Below are positions 21,690 to 34,100 of a DNA stretch of 64,000 bases, one piece after another. The notes beneath the pieces are model-generated. The model saw only the letters and a program-made list of their open reading frames with translations, made no database searches and was not told the origin of the DNA. Source of the DNA: Microvelia longipes (lineage: Eukaryota; Arthropoda; Insecta; Hemiptera; Veliidae); contig JACMZG010001914.1 of NCBI GenBank assembly GCA_018340805.1, positions 11,309,272 through 11,373,271 of the forward strand, given 5' to 3'. The translations under genes were made by a program, and so were the position numbers. Within the stretch, counting starts at the first letter, position 1. Each line of letters begins with the position of its first letter.

Positions 21690-23390
21690 TACTAATCAGC
21701 TTACATGATTGATGATGTATCTATTGATAAAAGAGCATCCTTGTATAATAAAATAAGACATTTATTTTATTTTTGACTTATGTGTACTCTTAACACTAAT
21801 TATTGATAAAGATACTCTTATTTTTTTTATATTATCTCTTTCGTCTCCTTTTAAGTTTGTATTTATTTTTTTAACTCCTTTGATAATGCTATTGAAGAGA
21901 AAAAAAATAATTTATTATCACTTTTGAAAATGATGATGACAATGAATGAATTTCGTTGACAATGTAGCTTATGAGATAGATGGACGGTGTGTTTCTTGGT
22001 CAATTTAATTTTCTTATCAGTATTTTTTTATTCAGTATTTATGCCATAAAAATTATTCTACGGGCACATTAAATAAAGATAACTATACTTTACTTTTGTT
22101 CTTATATAAAATTATGCTTTCATTAAGTAAGAGCTTATAATAAGGTTCAGAATGGTCGGAGAGTCTAAAGCACTTCGCTTTATAACTTCTCAGCATTGCC
22201 TGGGCTTGATAGGATAGGAACCCTGGACAGAACAGTGTATGTTTTACTTGCATTGGTGGGATATGAAGTGCTAATAGTGTTCTAATCCGTAAGGGAGTTA
22301 GTAACAAAGGCCTGAGATAGGTGGGTCAATTAATAGGATTTTGAACCAGTGGTTCCCTTCTCCCTCTGCAATATTATCTAAGAACTTATAATCAAGCCAT
22401 TTGTACCTCAATGGCAAATATAGAATACTATTCTACTTGTACCCACCCACCTGCTAATTTTCTAACACTTGTTAGACATAAGTTTAATTATATTAAGTTA
22501 ACAACTTTTTGTTCTTAATTTCTATTATATTTTAATATATTTCACCAAAAAAAGGAATTTAATAAATTTATACTTTAACAGAATGTATTACGCTTGTTCA
22601 GCTTGGCTTATTATATGACCTTGTTATTTTTAAAAATAAATCTCATTTTCACAAGTGATAAAAATTGTTACTTAATGAAAAAGGTACTTTTAAGTTAAGA
22701 TGTATAATGCTTTTTAATTATTAATTTATTGTTTAACTTTAAACATTTTTTTAACATATTTTGAAAACAGGAAATATATGTATACAATTTTTGATCGATC
22801 TTATTTTGTGTATTCCTTTTGAAATTATTTTGTAAATGTGAATAGTATATTTGTTGTAATATAAAATAATTGTGTTAAATAGATTGATTTATTTAAAGTA
22901 ACCGATCTTAAGCAAGATTGATTTTAAAATAATTCGCCTTTATATTGAATTATGTTTTGATTAAAACCTTTTAGAAAACTGGCATAGTAATTATGCCAGT
23001 AATATTATTAAAATATATTACTAATAATTATTAGTTAATAATTAATATTATTTATTAATAATAATTCTTAATATTTTTGTAACGAGTTCTGTACATTGAA
23101 TAATGAAAAATTACCCCAGAGGTATATAAAATGCATATTGTTGATCATTTAAGACCTAAGTAACTGAGACATTGTCTCATTTTACATTGAAACAAGAGGT
23201 AAGAAAAAGCTGCTAAAGAAGACTGATTCCATTATAAGCCAATGATGTTATTCCAGGCTCTTTTAAAATTATTAAAGGATTTGGAAGACAATGACATAAA
23301 ACTCATAACTTCAGTAAGGATTATATAATCAACAGATAGTAGAACAGAATAATAATTAAACCATCTCCCCTAAAAAACAAGTGAGAGATT
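21690..23390. other. gene-free stretch between convergent EB1 and P4HA
   Basis: AT-rich sequence with no conserved protein block. One patch at 22130-22330 is clearly more GC-rich than its surroundings and may be a worn mobile-element fragment, but I cannot assign it. Many ATTAAT-type runs occur near 23015-23070. Confidence 0.45.
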
Positions 23391-23394
23391 CAAA

Positions 23395-23735
23395 AAATGG
23401 AGTTATCTTAATATTTTTAAAAGAGAATTCAGTTTTCTCAATATTTTTTAAAATGACTGCCACTCTGTAATTGATAAAAAAATGTCATAATATTTTGTGA
23501 ATTAACCCTCCATGTCGTTTTTATTATTGCCTGAGATATAACATTTTTATGTTATTGTTTTGTTCAAATTTCTGTTGTACAATGTAACCTTTATCCATCA
23601 CATGCCATTAGGCATAACCCCCTATACAGTCACAAGTAACCCTAGCAGTCAAAATTTTATTGTTTCTTTTCCAGTTATATTGAAAGCCAAAAACATTTGA
23701 GTAAAGTCACTTGTTAATCAATTCCACCAAATCAA
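23395..23735 (+). repeat. dispersed repeat, copy 1 of a pair with 36240-36650
   Basis: Blocks in the same order in both places include TGACTGCCACTCTGTAATTG, TTATTGTTTTGT, ACAATGTAACCTTTATC, CATGCCATTAGGCATAA, TGAGTAAAGTCACTTGTTAA and TTCCACCA. It is an unclassified repeat of about 350-400 bp. Confidence 0.7.
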
Positions 23736-24000
23736 CTGTATTTTTTATTTTTAATAATGCGAATGAGAAAAATCATCACTTGCTTGTAGATTCTGGTGTT
23801 AATTAAATCAATACTACATGAAATTTGTTTGTGTGAAACTATCACAAGTGGTGTAAAATGAAATTGTTTATTGTATTTTTATGTTTAAAAAATGTCATTT
23901 ATATGTTAAATGTGTGTTTTTTTGTTTTCAATATTCTCTTTTCCCTGATAAGATCTTTGCTACTAGATATAGAGGGTGTAATATAACACAACCAACAAGT

Positions 24001-24005
24001 ATGTA

Positions 24006-24096
<91 letters not shown>
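24001..24096. repeat. (TA)n microsatellite
   Basis: An almost pure TA run of about 95 bases, immediately followed by ACAGGGTGGAACATTTCAG. The apparent reading frames through it are spurious. Confidence 0.97.
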
Positions 24097-24099
<3 letters not shown>

Positions 24100-24114
24100 G
24101 GTGGAACATTTCAG

Positions 24115-24691
24115 ATGCACACCCCCTGCTAAAATGGTTAAAAATGGAGATAGAGAGTCGGGAAAAGTCTCTACCCCTTAGGTAATCGACCTCAGTGACC
24201 TCAAATATGTTATTATTTTTTCGGTAACTATTTGGCAAATATGGTAATTTTATTACCCGAAATGGTAATTCCTCGTTAACTTTAAAAAGTTAAATTGGAG
24301 CATACCATAATATGAACATTTTTTAAAATTACATTATGTTCTAAGAAATTTGATACCAATATCATAAAATTCCGGTAATTTTTCTACGACCTATTGTGTA
24401 ACATACATACACACTTTATTCTTGAAAATTGCCCTATTTTTGGAACAACAAAATGCACACCCCCTGCTAAAATGGTTAAAAATGGAGATAGAGAGTCGGA
24501 AAAAGTCTCCACCCCTAGGTAATCGACCTCAGTGACCTCAAATATGTCATTATTTTTTCGGTAAATATTTGGCAAATATGGTAATTTTATTACCCGAAAT
24601 GGTAATTCCTCGTTAACTTTAAAAAGTTAAATTGGAGCATACCATGATATGAACATTTTTGAAAATTTCATTATGTTCTAAGAAATTTGAG
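24115..24691. repeat. tandem duplication, two copies offset by 338 bp
   Basis: The block from ATGCACACCCCCTGCTAAAA to ATTATGTTCTAAGAAATTTG occurs at 24115-24352 and again at 24453-24690, with only a handful of differences over about 238 bases. The intervening 100 bases are not repeated. Low divergence indicates a recent duplication, or a repeat present twice in tandem. Confidence 0.9.
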
Positions 24692-24975
24692 ATGTTTTCG
24701 GAGGTGACAGTGACCAGACAGTAGTCCAGTTACTGTTCTAAGGTCCCTTCTGCTTTGACTGAGGAGGTCCTTAGTTACTTTGGGGCTGGGCCCTTTTAAC
24801 TTAAGTTTACTGTGCCTCATGCCAGAGGATTTGTTTCAGTGGTGCAGGTGATTGGTTAAGAGCCAATCTTTAATTACACCTTTGGGTATGGGTTCAGGGC
24901 CCACAGGAGGAGTTGTTTTAGACCCCTTTTTTGCAAGGATGTCTGCTTGCTCATTACCTTGATGGTATTTATCTA
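24679..24975 (-). mobile_element. decayed non-LTR retrotransposon fragment (RNase H region)
   Basis: On the minus strand it translates to HQGNEQADILAKKGS, the end of the RNase H domain of Jockey/I-type LINEs. A later in-frame segment, SRRDLRTVTGLLSGHCHL, matches the conserved motif that follows RNase H in these elements. A stop codon lies between the two, and neither the reverse transcriptase nor the rest of the protein is present. It is a dead 5'- and 3'-truncated piece. Confidence 0.82.
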
Positions 24976-25127
24976 GTTTTATCTAAAGATATTCTTCAAG
25001 CTAACTAGCTGATGGGTCCTTGATATTTAAATATTGATAATAATTAAGGAAAAAAAGAAAAACAGGTTAGATTTTTTTTTTTATAATTAAATACTTAAAG
25101 TAACAAATGAAAGGATATTAACCGGGT

Positions 25128-25133
25128 TTTATT
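25128..25133 (-). terminator. P4HA polyadenylation signal candidate
   Basis: AATAAA on the minus strand five bases past the TAG stop. It is very close to the stop, so a further downstream site may be used as well. Confidence 0.45.
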
Positions 25134-25138
25134 CTTTC

Positions 25139-25197
25139 CTATGAGATGCAGGGCTTTGTGAATTCATTGTAGGCAGTATGATACCAGACATTAATGG
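25139..25197 (-). CDS. P4HA: P4HA terminal coding exon
   Basis: A short 59-base exon completes the codon split after W500 and encodes AINVWYHTAYNEFTKPCIS then a stop. It aligns with the usual P4HA ending VSNKWxHExGQEFxxPC. The Trp, His, Glu-Phe and Pro-Cys positions are kept, but the segment is more diverged than the rest of the catalytic domain. The acceptor is TTTTGTTTCAG. An AATAAA lies directly after the stop, at 25128-25133 on the minus strand. Confidence 0.85.
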
Positions 25198-28100
25198 CTG
25201 AAACAAAATTTCTCATGTCAAAAATACAACTTTAAATGAAATTGAGTCATTCACACTAAAAAACAAAGAAAAAATCTCTACGAAAATAATAATTTATTGG
25301 GAAAGTGCTTTCAACCTAACATGAGGCCATCATCAGTGCCTGTACAAATAAGTTATAACTAAATAAAAAAATATCTGAATCAAAAATGCTAAAAAGAAAC
25401 CAAAATAGCAGCATAAAAATACAAGATAAAAAAATATTAATAAATAAAAATAAAGACAAAAGTTAGAAATACATAAAACTAATTTCTTCTTTGAGATGGC
25501 AACCGTTCAGTGAGTTGAGATAATAGGATATAAAAATTACACTTTTTATTATCTTGGTGCAGAATTAGAATAAAATAGAATTTCTTAGACAATTAATTTG
25601 TTTATTGGTAACACAACTCAAAAACAATCATCTCAAAGTAGTTCCATTTCAATCACAACAAGCAGGTTTCTAAGACAATTACAAACAATACCAAAACATA
25701 TATCATTTGATATTACCGAGTTTTGCAAAACATGAATAGTTGACACACAATTCTCTCGCACAATTATATTGTGTCAATACCAAAACAAGCTGTCAATCAC
25801 GGAACAAGGCTTCCGTAGACTCTAGACCATTTTCACCTAAATATACCAACACTTTAATATGGATTATTAATGTTATATTACTATAATAATATAACCATTT
25901 ATTACACTAAGAAGCAAACAGAAAAATATATTTATTTTTTTACATTTTTATGCAAATCAGCACTGGGCTGTGGTAACCTTCTGAAATTAAAGCTAAGAGA
26001 AAGACTCAATTTCAGTCAGGTCTTAAAAAATAGATTAAAACTATTTATTACTATATTTATTTTACTTGTTTGTTTATTCTTAAATTATCAGTCTATATTT
26101 AGACAGCAAAAAGTTTTTAATTACTTATTATTAGCTACCATGTTTACCATAGATTAACTAAAAAGAGAAAAAATACATATTTCCACCTAAATATTATAAT
26201 TACCCCATTTAGTTCCAACCGCTACAGGACATGCAGCATGATCTGTTCTCTTGTCTAAAGATCCATTATTATGCAAATTGTACCAAAATACAGCAGTCCC
26301 TTTCTCAGGTTTGACTGAGACACCGAGTCTTGGGAATACAGTGTCGCCACCTATCTCAACATCATTCATCTAAAAATACAAAAACAAATTAAATTTTTAT
26401 TTTATTACAAATTCAATTATACCAAAAAATAAATTTTATTGATACTTACATAAACTAGAAGAGTTGCTAATCGGTTTCCAAAACTACCAAATACATCTTT
26501 TAAACTATCATCCTAAAATTAAAAAAAGACATATACAGTAAGAGATGTGTCAAACTCCTTTTAGTATTAATCTAATATTAATAGCCTAATGAATACCATC
26601 ATTACATCCAAACATCATAAAATAAAACCATCATTATTTCATAATATTATCAAACCACCATTATTTCATCAAAACATCATCAAATCAATCCACCATTATT
26701 TCATCAAAACATGATGAGCAAAGCAAATCCAATTCTATGTGAGGATAAGTTTCAAGATACCTTGTACCAGATTATTTTTATTTAATCTTTCTTATTCATA
26801 TTATATTGTTATAATTTAATTTGCTATATTTTTACTATACTTACTTTATTTTTATTAATTTATTATATTTTTAATTATTTTACTTACATTAATTGCATCG
26901 AAATGGGTGCTATAATGTCCTCCAAGTCCATAATTAACCACCTGTAAACCTTCTCCGCTCTTCAAATGTAAATCAGAATATGCACTGAATCTTTTTGTTA
27001 GAGTGGCAGTAGTTTGACCATTATTTATTTCAAGCCATGTGAGCTTACTGACACGTACTTTATCTGGTTTTTTATCACCTTGGACAGCAGATCTTGTTAA
27101 CTAATAAAATATAAATTTTTAAAAAAGAATGATTTAAGGTGAGTATAGAGTCCATTGTGATTAAATAAAACATGTAAAAGAAATAAAAATATAATGCAAT
27201 AATAAATAATACAATGAAAATAATAAAAGTATAATACAATAAAAAGAATAAAAATATAATACAATGACAAGAATAAAAATATAAAACAATAAAAATACAA
27301 TACAATAAAAAATAATACAATGAAAAGGATAAAAATATATAGAATAAATATATAAAACAATAAAAAATAATACAATAAAAATATGAATCAACAAAAAATA
27401 ATACAATAAAAAAAAATAATAAAAATATAATACAATAGAGAAGAAAAAAATGTATAATACAATAAAAAGAATAAAAATATAACACAATAAAAAGAATGAA
27501 ACAATAAAATAAATTAAAATATAATACAATAAAAAATTTGGTATTGTTTTATGTAAAACTAAGTATATGACAAGAGTTAACATTAATTAACCTGACAATT
27601 AATAATAAAATAAAGAGTGTAATAAAAATGATATTTTAATTTTCATTATATTATTTTATTGATTTGATTTGTTCTGACAATCATCAATGCCTTACAAACA
27701 AATGAAAAAACATCATTATTTTTCCCCTTTTCTTTTACATTAAGAGTTTTTGCAATCGTTAGTGTTATAAGAAAAACTTGCTTTAATCATACTTGGTCTA
27801 ATATCACAATAAAATATAATAAATCCCAATACTAAATAATAAATAATAATACTTCCCAAAACGCGTCTTATTTATTATATTTTACTGTGGAATTAGACAA
27901 ATTATAATTAAAACAAGTTTTTTTAAATTTTGTTTACCTCAAAAAAAATTTTTGTTTAAATAGTTAATTTAACTATTACCATCATCATTTAGTAGTATAA
28001 ACAAAGTTGAAAAATCTTTCCAAAGTAAAAAAACACTAATGATTAAAATAATCTTGTTTAAATAGTTTGGTCAATAATTTTATATTATTTTTTTTTAATT

Positions 28101-31100
28101 ATAGTGTTTTATTTATTATGTGATTATCACAAAATCTCGGTTGAAGCAACAAACTTTGTTAATCATTAGTGTTTTTTTTTTACTTTGGAAAGATTTTTCA
28201 ACTTAGTTTATACAACTAATGATGATGGTAATAGTTAAATTAACTATTTAATTTAACTAACCATCTTGGGATGTCATCTTTATAATAACTAAGAAAACTT
28301 TAATTAATATAAGTTTAAAAAAATTCAATAGTTACCAAAGGTTTTGAAATATTTTTAATATCATCAATTTCATTCTCAAACATAATATCTCTGAAAATGA
28401 CAATTCTGGGATCTAAATAAGCTTCTTCTTCTTTAATTGGACCAAGCCTAAAATATAAAATTTACAGGGAACTAGGATAAATTTAACATAAAATACACAG
28501 GGAAATAAGATAAATGTAATCTTTCAGCTAAAGTTTAGCTTCCAACAGTCTCAGTAAAAAATTCTATAAGGTAAACTTACAATTAAGGTAACACACACAC
28601 ACAGACAGACAACTTTGTGAAAACCACTTAGGAGGCCTTAAAAACACCTCATATGGATAATTCTGGTAATAATCCCGGTTTCGGATTTTTTGCAAACATA
28701 TTACTTTTCCTATATAAGAATGAAGAAATAGAAAGATAAAAAAGGACTAATTACATTAAATAAGGATTGTTATAATGAACGTAACTGCATTTGAGTTTTG
28801 ACTGAATTTCACTTCTTATTTTACCAAAACCTCGGCAAGCAAAGCTGTACAAATTTGTACTTTGGGGTTCACCATGAGGATCAAGCATATACTGCAATCA
28901 ACAACAACAAATTATTTCTCGTGAAATCAAACTAGACCCAGGACAGTGATTGTTCACCATTAAGATCAAGCATGTACTGCAATCAAACAACAACAAAATT
29001 ATTTCTGGAAATCAACAACTAACCAACGGGATTTTTCACCATGAGGATCAAGCATGTACTGCAATCAAACACAACAAATAGACCAGGACGGTGATTGTTG
29101 TTCACCAGCAGATCAAGCATGTACTGCAATCAACAACAACATTATTTCTTGATAAACTAGACCAGGACGGTGATTTGTTCACCATGAGGATCAGCATGTA
29201 CTGCAATCAAACAACAACAAATTATTTCTTGTGAAATCAAAACTAGACCAGGACGGTGATGTTCACCATGAGGATAAGCATGTACTGCAAATCAAACACA
29301 ACAAATTATTTCTCGTGAAATCAAAACTAGACCAGGACGGTATTTGTTCACCATGATCAACAATAACTGCAATCAAAACAACAAACAAATTATTTCAATC
29401 AAACACCAGACGGTGATTTGTTCACCATGAGGATCAAGCATATCAAACTGCAATCAAACAACAACAAATTATTTCTCGTGAATCAAACTAGACCAGGACG
29501 GTGATTTGTCACCATGAGGACAAGCATGTACTGCAATCAAACAACAACAAATTATTTCTCGTGAAATCAAAACTAGACCAGGACGGTGATTTTTCACCAT
29601 GAGCAAGCATGTACTGCAAATCAAACAACAACAATTATTTCTCGTGAATCAAAACTGACCAGGACGGTGATTTTGTTCACCATAGGATCAAAGGCATCAA
29701 ACACAACAAATTATTTCTCATGAAATCAAAACTAGAATCCAACGTGCACCATCAGCATGTACTGCAATCAAACAACAACTAATTATTCTCGTGAAATCAA
29801 AACTAGACCAGGACGTGATTTGTTCACCATGAGGATCAAGCATGTACTGCAACAACAACAACAATTATTTCTCGTGAAATCAAAACTAGACCGGACGGTG
29901 ATTTGTTCACCATGAGGATCAAGCATGTACTGCAATCAAACAACAACAAATTATTTCGGAAATCAAAACTAGACCAGGACGGTGATTTGTTCACCATGAG
30001 GATCAAGCATGTACTGCAATCAAACAACAACTAATTATTTCTCGTGAAATCAAAACTAAGACCAGGACGGTGATTTGTTCACCATAGGATCAGCATGTTA
30101 CTGCAATCAAACACAAACAAATTATTTCTCGTGAAATCAAAACTAGACCAGGACGGTGATTTGTTCACATGAGGATCAAGCATATACTGCAATCAACAAC
30201 AACAAATATTTTCTCGTGAAATCAAAACTAGACAGGAGGTGATTTGTTCACCATGAGGATCAGGCAAAAACAGACAACAATATTTGTCGTGAAATCAAAA
30301 CTAGACAGGACGGGATTTGTTCACCATGAGGATCAAGCATGTACTGCATTAAACACAACAATTTTTTCTCGTGAAATCAAAACTAGACCAGGACGGTGAT
30401 TTGTTCACCATGAGGATCAAGCATGTATGCAATCAAACAACCAAATTATTTCTCGTGAAATCAAAACTAGACCAGGACGGTGATTTGTTCACCATGAGGA
30501 TCAAGCATGTACTGCAATCAAACAACAACTAATTATTTCTCGTGAAATCAAAACTAGACAGGACGGTGATTGTCACCATGAGGATCAAGCATGTACTGCA
30601 ATTAAACAACAACAAATTATTTCTCGTGAAATCAAAACTAGACCAGGACGGTGATTTGTTCACCATGAGATCAAGCATGTACTGCAATCAAACACAACAC
30701 AATTTTTCAGGAAATCAAAACTAGACCAGGACGGTGATTTGTTCACCATGAGGATCAAGCATGTACTGCAATCAAACAACAACAAATTATTTCTCGTGAA
30801 ATCAAAACTAGACCAGGACGGTGATTTGTTCACCATGAGGATCAAGCATATACTGCAATCAAACAACACAAATTATTTCTGAAATCAAAAATCACCAGGA
30901 TCAAGCATGTACTGCAATCAAAACAACAAATTATTTTTCTCGTGAAATCAAAACTAGACAGGACGGTGATTGTTCACCATGAGGATCAAGCATATACTGC
31001 AATCAAACAACATAATTATTCTCGTGAAATCAAAACTAGACCAGGACGGTGATTTGTTCACCATGAGATCAAGCATGTACTGGCAATTAAACAACAACAA

Positions 31101-34100
31101 ATTATTCTCTCGTGAAATCAAAAACTAGACCAGGACGTGATTGTTCACCATGAGATCAAGCATGTACTGCAATCAAACAACCTAATTATTCTCGTGAAAT
31201 CAAAATAGACCAGGACGGTGATTTGTTCACCATGAGGATCAAGCATGTACTGCAATCAAACAACAACTAATTATATCGTGAAATCAAAACTAGACCAGGA
31301 CGGTGATTTGTTCACCATGAGGATCAAGCATATACTGCAATTAACAACAACAATTATTTCTCGTGAAATCAAACTGACAGGACGGTGATTTGTTCACATG
31401 TCAAGATATACTGCTTAAACACAACAAATATATTTCGGAAATCAAAACTAGACCAGGAGGTGATTTGTCACCATGAGGATCAAGCATGTACTGCAATTAA
31501 ACAACAACTAAATTATTTCTCGTGAAATCAAAACTAGACAGGACGGTGATTTGTTCACCCATGAGGACAGCACTGCAATCAAACAACAACTAATTATTTT
31601 CTCGCAATATGATTTGTTCACCATGAGGATCAGCAGTACTGCAAAACAACAACAAATATTTCTCGTGAAATCAAAAAACTAGACCAGGACGGTGATTTGT
31701 TTCACCATGAGGATCAAGCATGTACTGCAATTAACAACAACAAATTATTTCTCGTTGAAATCAAAACTAGACCAGGACGGTGATTTGTTCACCATGAGGA
31801 TCAAGCATGTACGCAATCAAACAACAACAATTATTCTCTGAAATCAAAAACAGACCAGGACGGTGATTGTTCACCATGAGGATCAAGCATATACTGCAAT
31901 CAAACAACAACTAATTATTTCTCGTGAAATCAAAACTAGACCAGGACGGTGATTTGTTCACCATGAGGATCAAGCATATACTGCAATTAAACAACAACTA
32001 ATTTCTCGTGAAATCAAACTAGACCAGGACGGTGATTTGTTCACCATGAGGATCAAGCATATACTGCAATTAAACAACAACTAATATTTTCGTGAAATCA
32101 AACTAGACCAGGACGGTGATTTGTTCACATGAGGATCAAGCATATACTGCAATTAAACACAACAAATTATTCTCGTGAAATCAAAAACTAGACCAGACGG
32201 TGATTTGTTCACCATGAGGATCAAGCATAACTGCAATTAAACAACAACAAATTATTTCGGGAAATCAAAACTAGACCAGGACGGTGATTTGTTCACCATG
32301 AGGATCAAGCATGTACTGCAATAAACAACAACAAATTATTTCTCGTGAAATCAAACTAGCCAGACGGTGATTTGTTCACCATGAGGATCAAGCATGTACT
32401 GCAATTAACAACAACAAATTATTTCTCGTAAATCAAAACTAGACCAGGACGGTGATTTGTTCACCAGGATCAAGCATGTACTGCAATAAATTATTTCGTG
32501 AAATCAAAACTAGACAGGACGGTGATTTGTTCACCATGAGATCAAGCATTACTGCAATCAAACAACACTAATTATTTCTCGTGAATCAAAACTAGACCAG
32601 GACGGTGATGTTCACCATGAGATCAGCATGTACTGCAATCCAACAACAAATTATTTCTCGTGAAATCAAAACTAGACCAGGACGGTGATTTGTTCACCAT
32701 GAGGATCAAGCATATACTGCAATCAAACAACAACTAATTATTTCTCGTGAAATCAAAACTAGACCAGGACGGTGATTTGTTCACCATGAGGATCAAGCAT
32801 AACTGCAATCAAACAAAAAAATATTTTTCATGAAATCAAAACTAGACCAGGACGGTGATTTGTTCACCATGAGGATCAAGCATGTACTGCAATCAAACAA
32901 CAACAAATTATTTCTCGTGAAATCAAAACTAGACCAGGACGGTGATTTGTTCACCATGAGGATCAAGCATATACTGCAATCAAACAACAAAAATATTTTT
33001 CATGAAATCAAAACTAGACCAGGACGGTGTTTGTTCACCATGAGGATCAAGCATATACTGCAATTAACAACACAAATTAGTGAAATCAATAGCCAGGACA
33101 AGATCAGCATGTACTGCAACAATTTATTTCTCGTGAAATCAAAACTAGACCAGGACGGTATTGTTCACCATGAGGATCAAGCATATACTGCAAACAACAA
33201 CAAATTATTCTCGTGAAATCAAAACTAGACCAGACGGTGATTTGTCACCATGAGGATCAGCATTACTGCAATAAACAACAACTAATTATTTTCTCGTGAA
33301 ATCAAAACTAGACCAGACGGTGATTTGTTCACCATGAGGATCAAGCATGTACTGCAATCAAACAACAACAAATTATTCTCGTGAATCCTAGATGATTGTT
33401 CACCATGACAAGCATGGAAATCCTAGACCAGACGGTGATTTGTTCACCATGAGGATCAAGCATGTACTGCAATCAAACAACAACAAATATTTTCGTGAAT
33501 CAAACTGACCAGGACGGTGATTGTTGAGATCAAGCATCACACTAATTATTTCTCGGATTGATTTGTTCACATGCAAGCATATACTGCAATCAAACAACAA
33601 AAAATTTTCATGAAATCAAAACTAGACCAGGACGGTGATTTGTTCACCATGAGGATCAAGCATGTACTGCAATTAAACAACAACAAATTATTTCTCGTGA
33701 AATCAAAACTAGACCAGGACGGTGATTTGTTCACCATGAGGATCAAGCATGTACTGCAATCAAACAACAACTAATTATTTCTTGAAATCAAAACTAGACA
33801 GGACGGTGATTTGTTCACCATGAGGATCAAGCATGTACTGCAATCAAACACAACAAATTATTTCTCGTGAAATCAAAACTAGACCAGGACGGTGATTTGT
33901 TCACCATGGGATCAAGCATGTACTGCAATCACAACAACTAATTATTTCTCGTGAAATCAAAACTAGACCATGATTTGTTCACTGAGGATCAAGCATATAC
34001 TGCAATCAAACAACAAATATTTCTCGTGAAATCAAACTAGACTAGGACGGTGATTTTCATACCAAGTTTTAACTCCCTAATATAATTACACTGGGGACTA

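Noticed and set aside
23881..24238. Frames made of Tyr-Ile repeats
   Set aside because: Pure TA microsatellite; the same applies to those at 10627, 42449 and 48551.
25899..25915. Candidate P4HA last exon (AATAAATGG after an acceptor-like CTTCTTAG on the minus strand)
   Set aside because: In the phase required by the previous exon it meets stop codons at once and lacks the His/Glu-Phe/Pro-Cys ending. The exon at 25139-25197 fits.
27075..27583. Three overlapping Tyr/Ile/Leu/Phe-rich frames on the minus strand
   Set aside because: They run through an AATAAAAATATAATACA low-complexity array in a P4HA intron. There is no conserved block, and the frames exist in all phases because the tract lacks stops.
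29836..33774. Many short frames on both strands inside the 87-bp array
   Set aside because: The period is 29 codons, so open units chain into pseudo-proteins. Indels break them at random and there is no start or conservation. The array is intronic.
28868..34056. CRISPR array
   Set aside because: The repeats are directly tandem with no unique spacers, and this is an insect intron.
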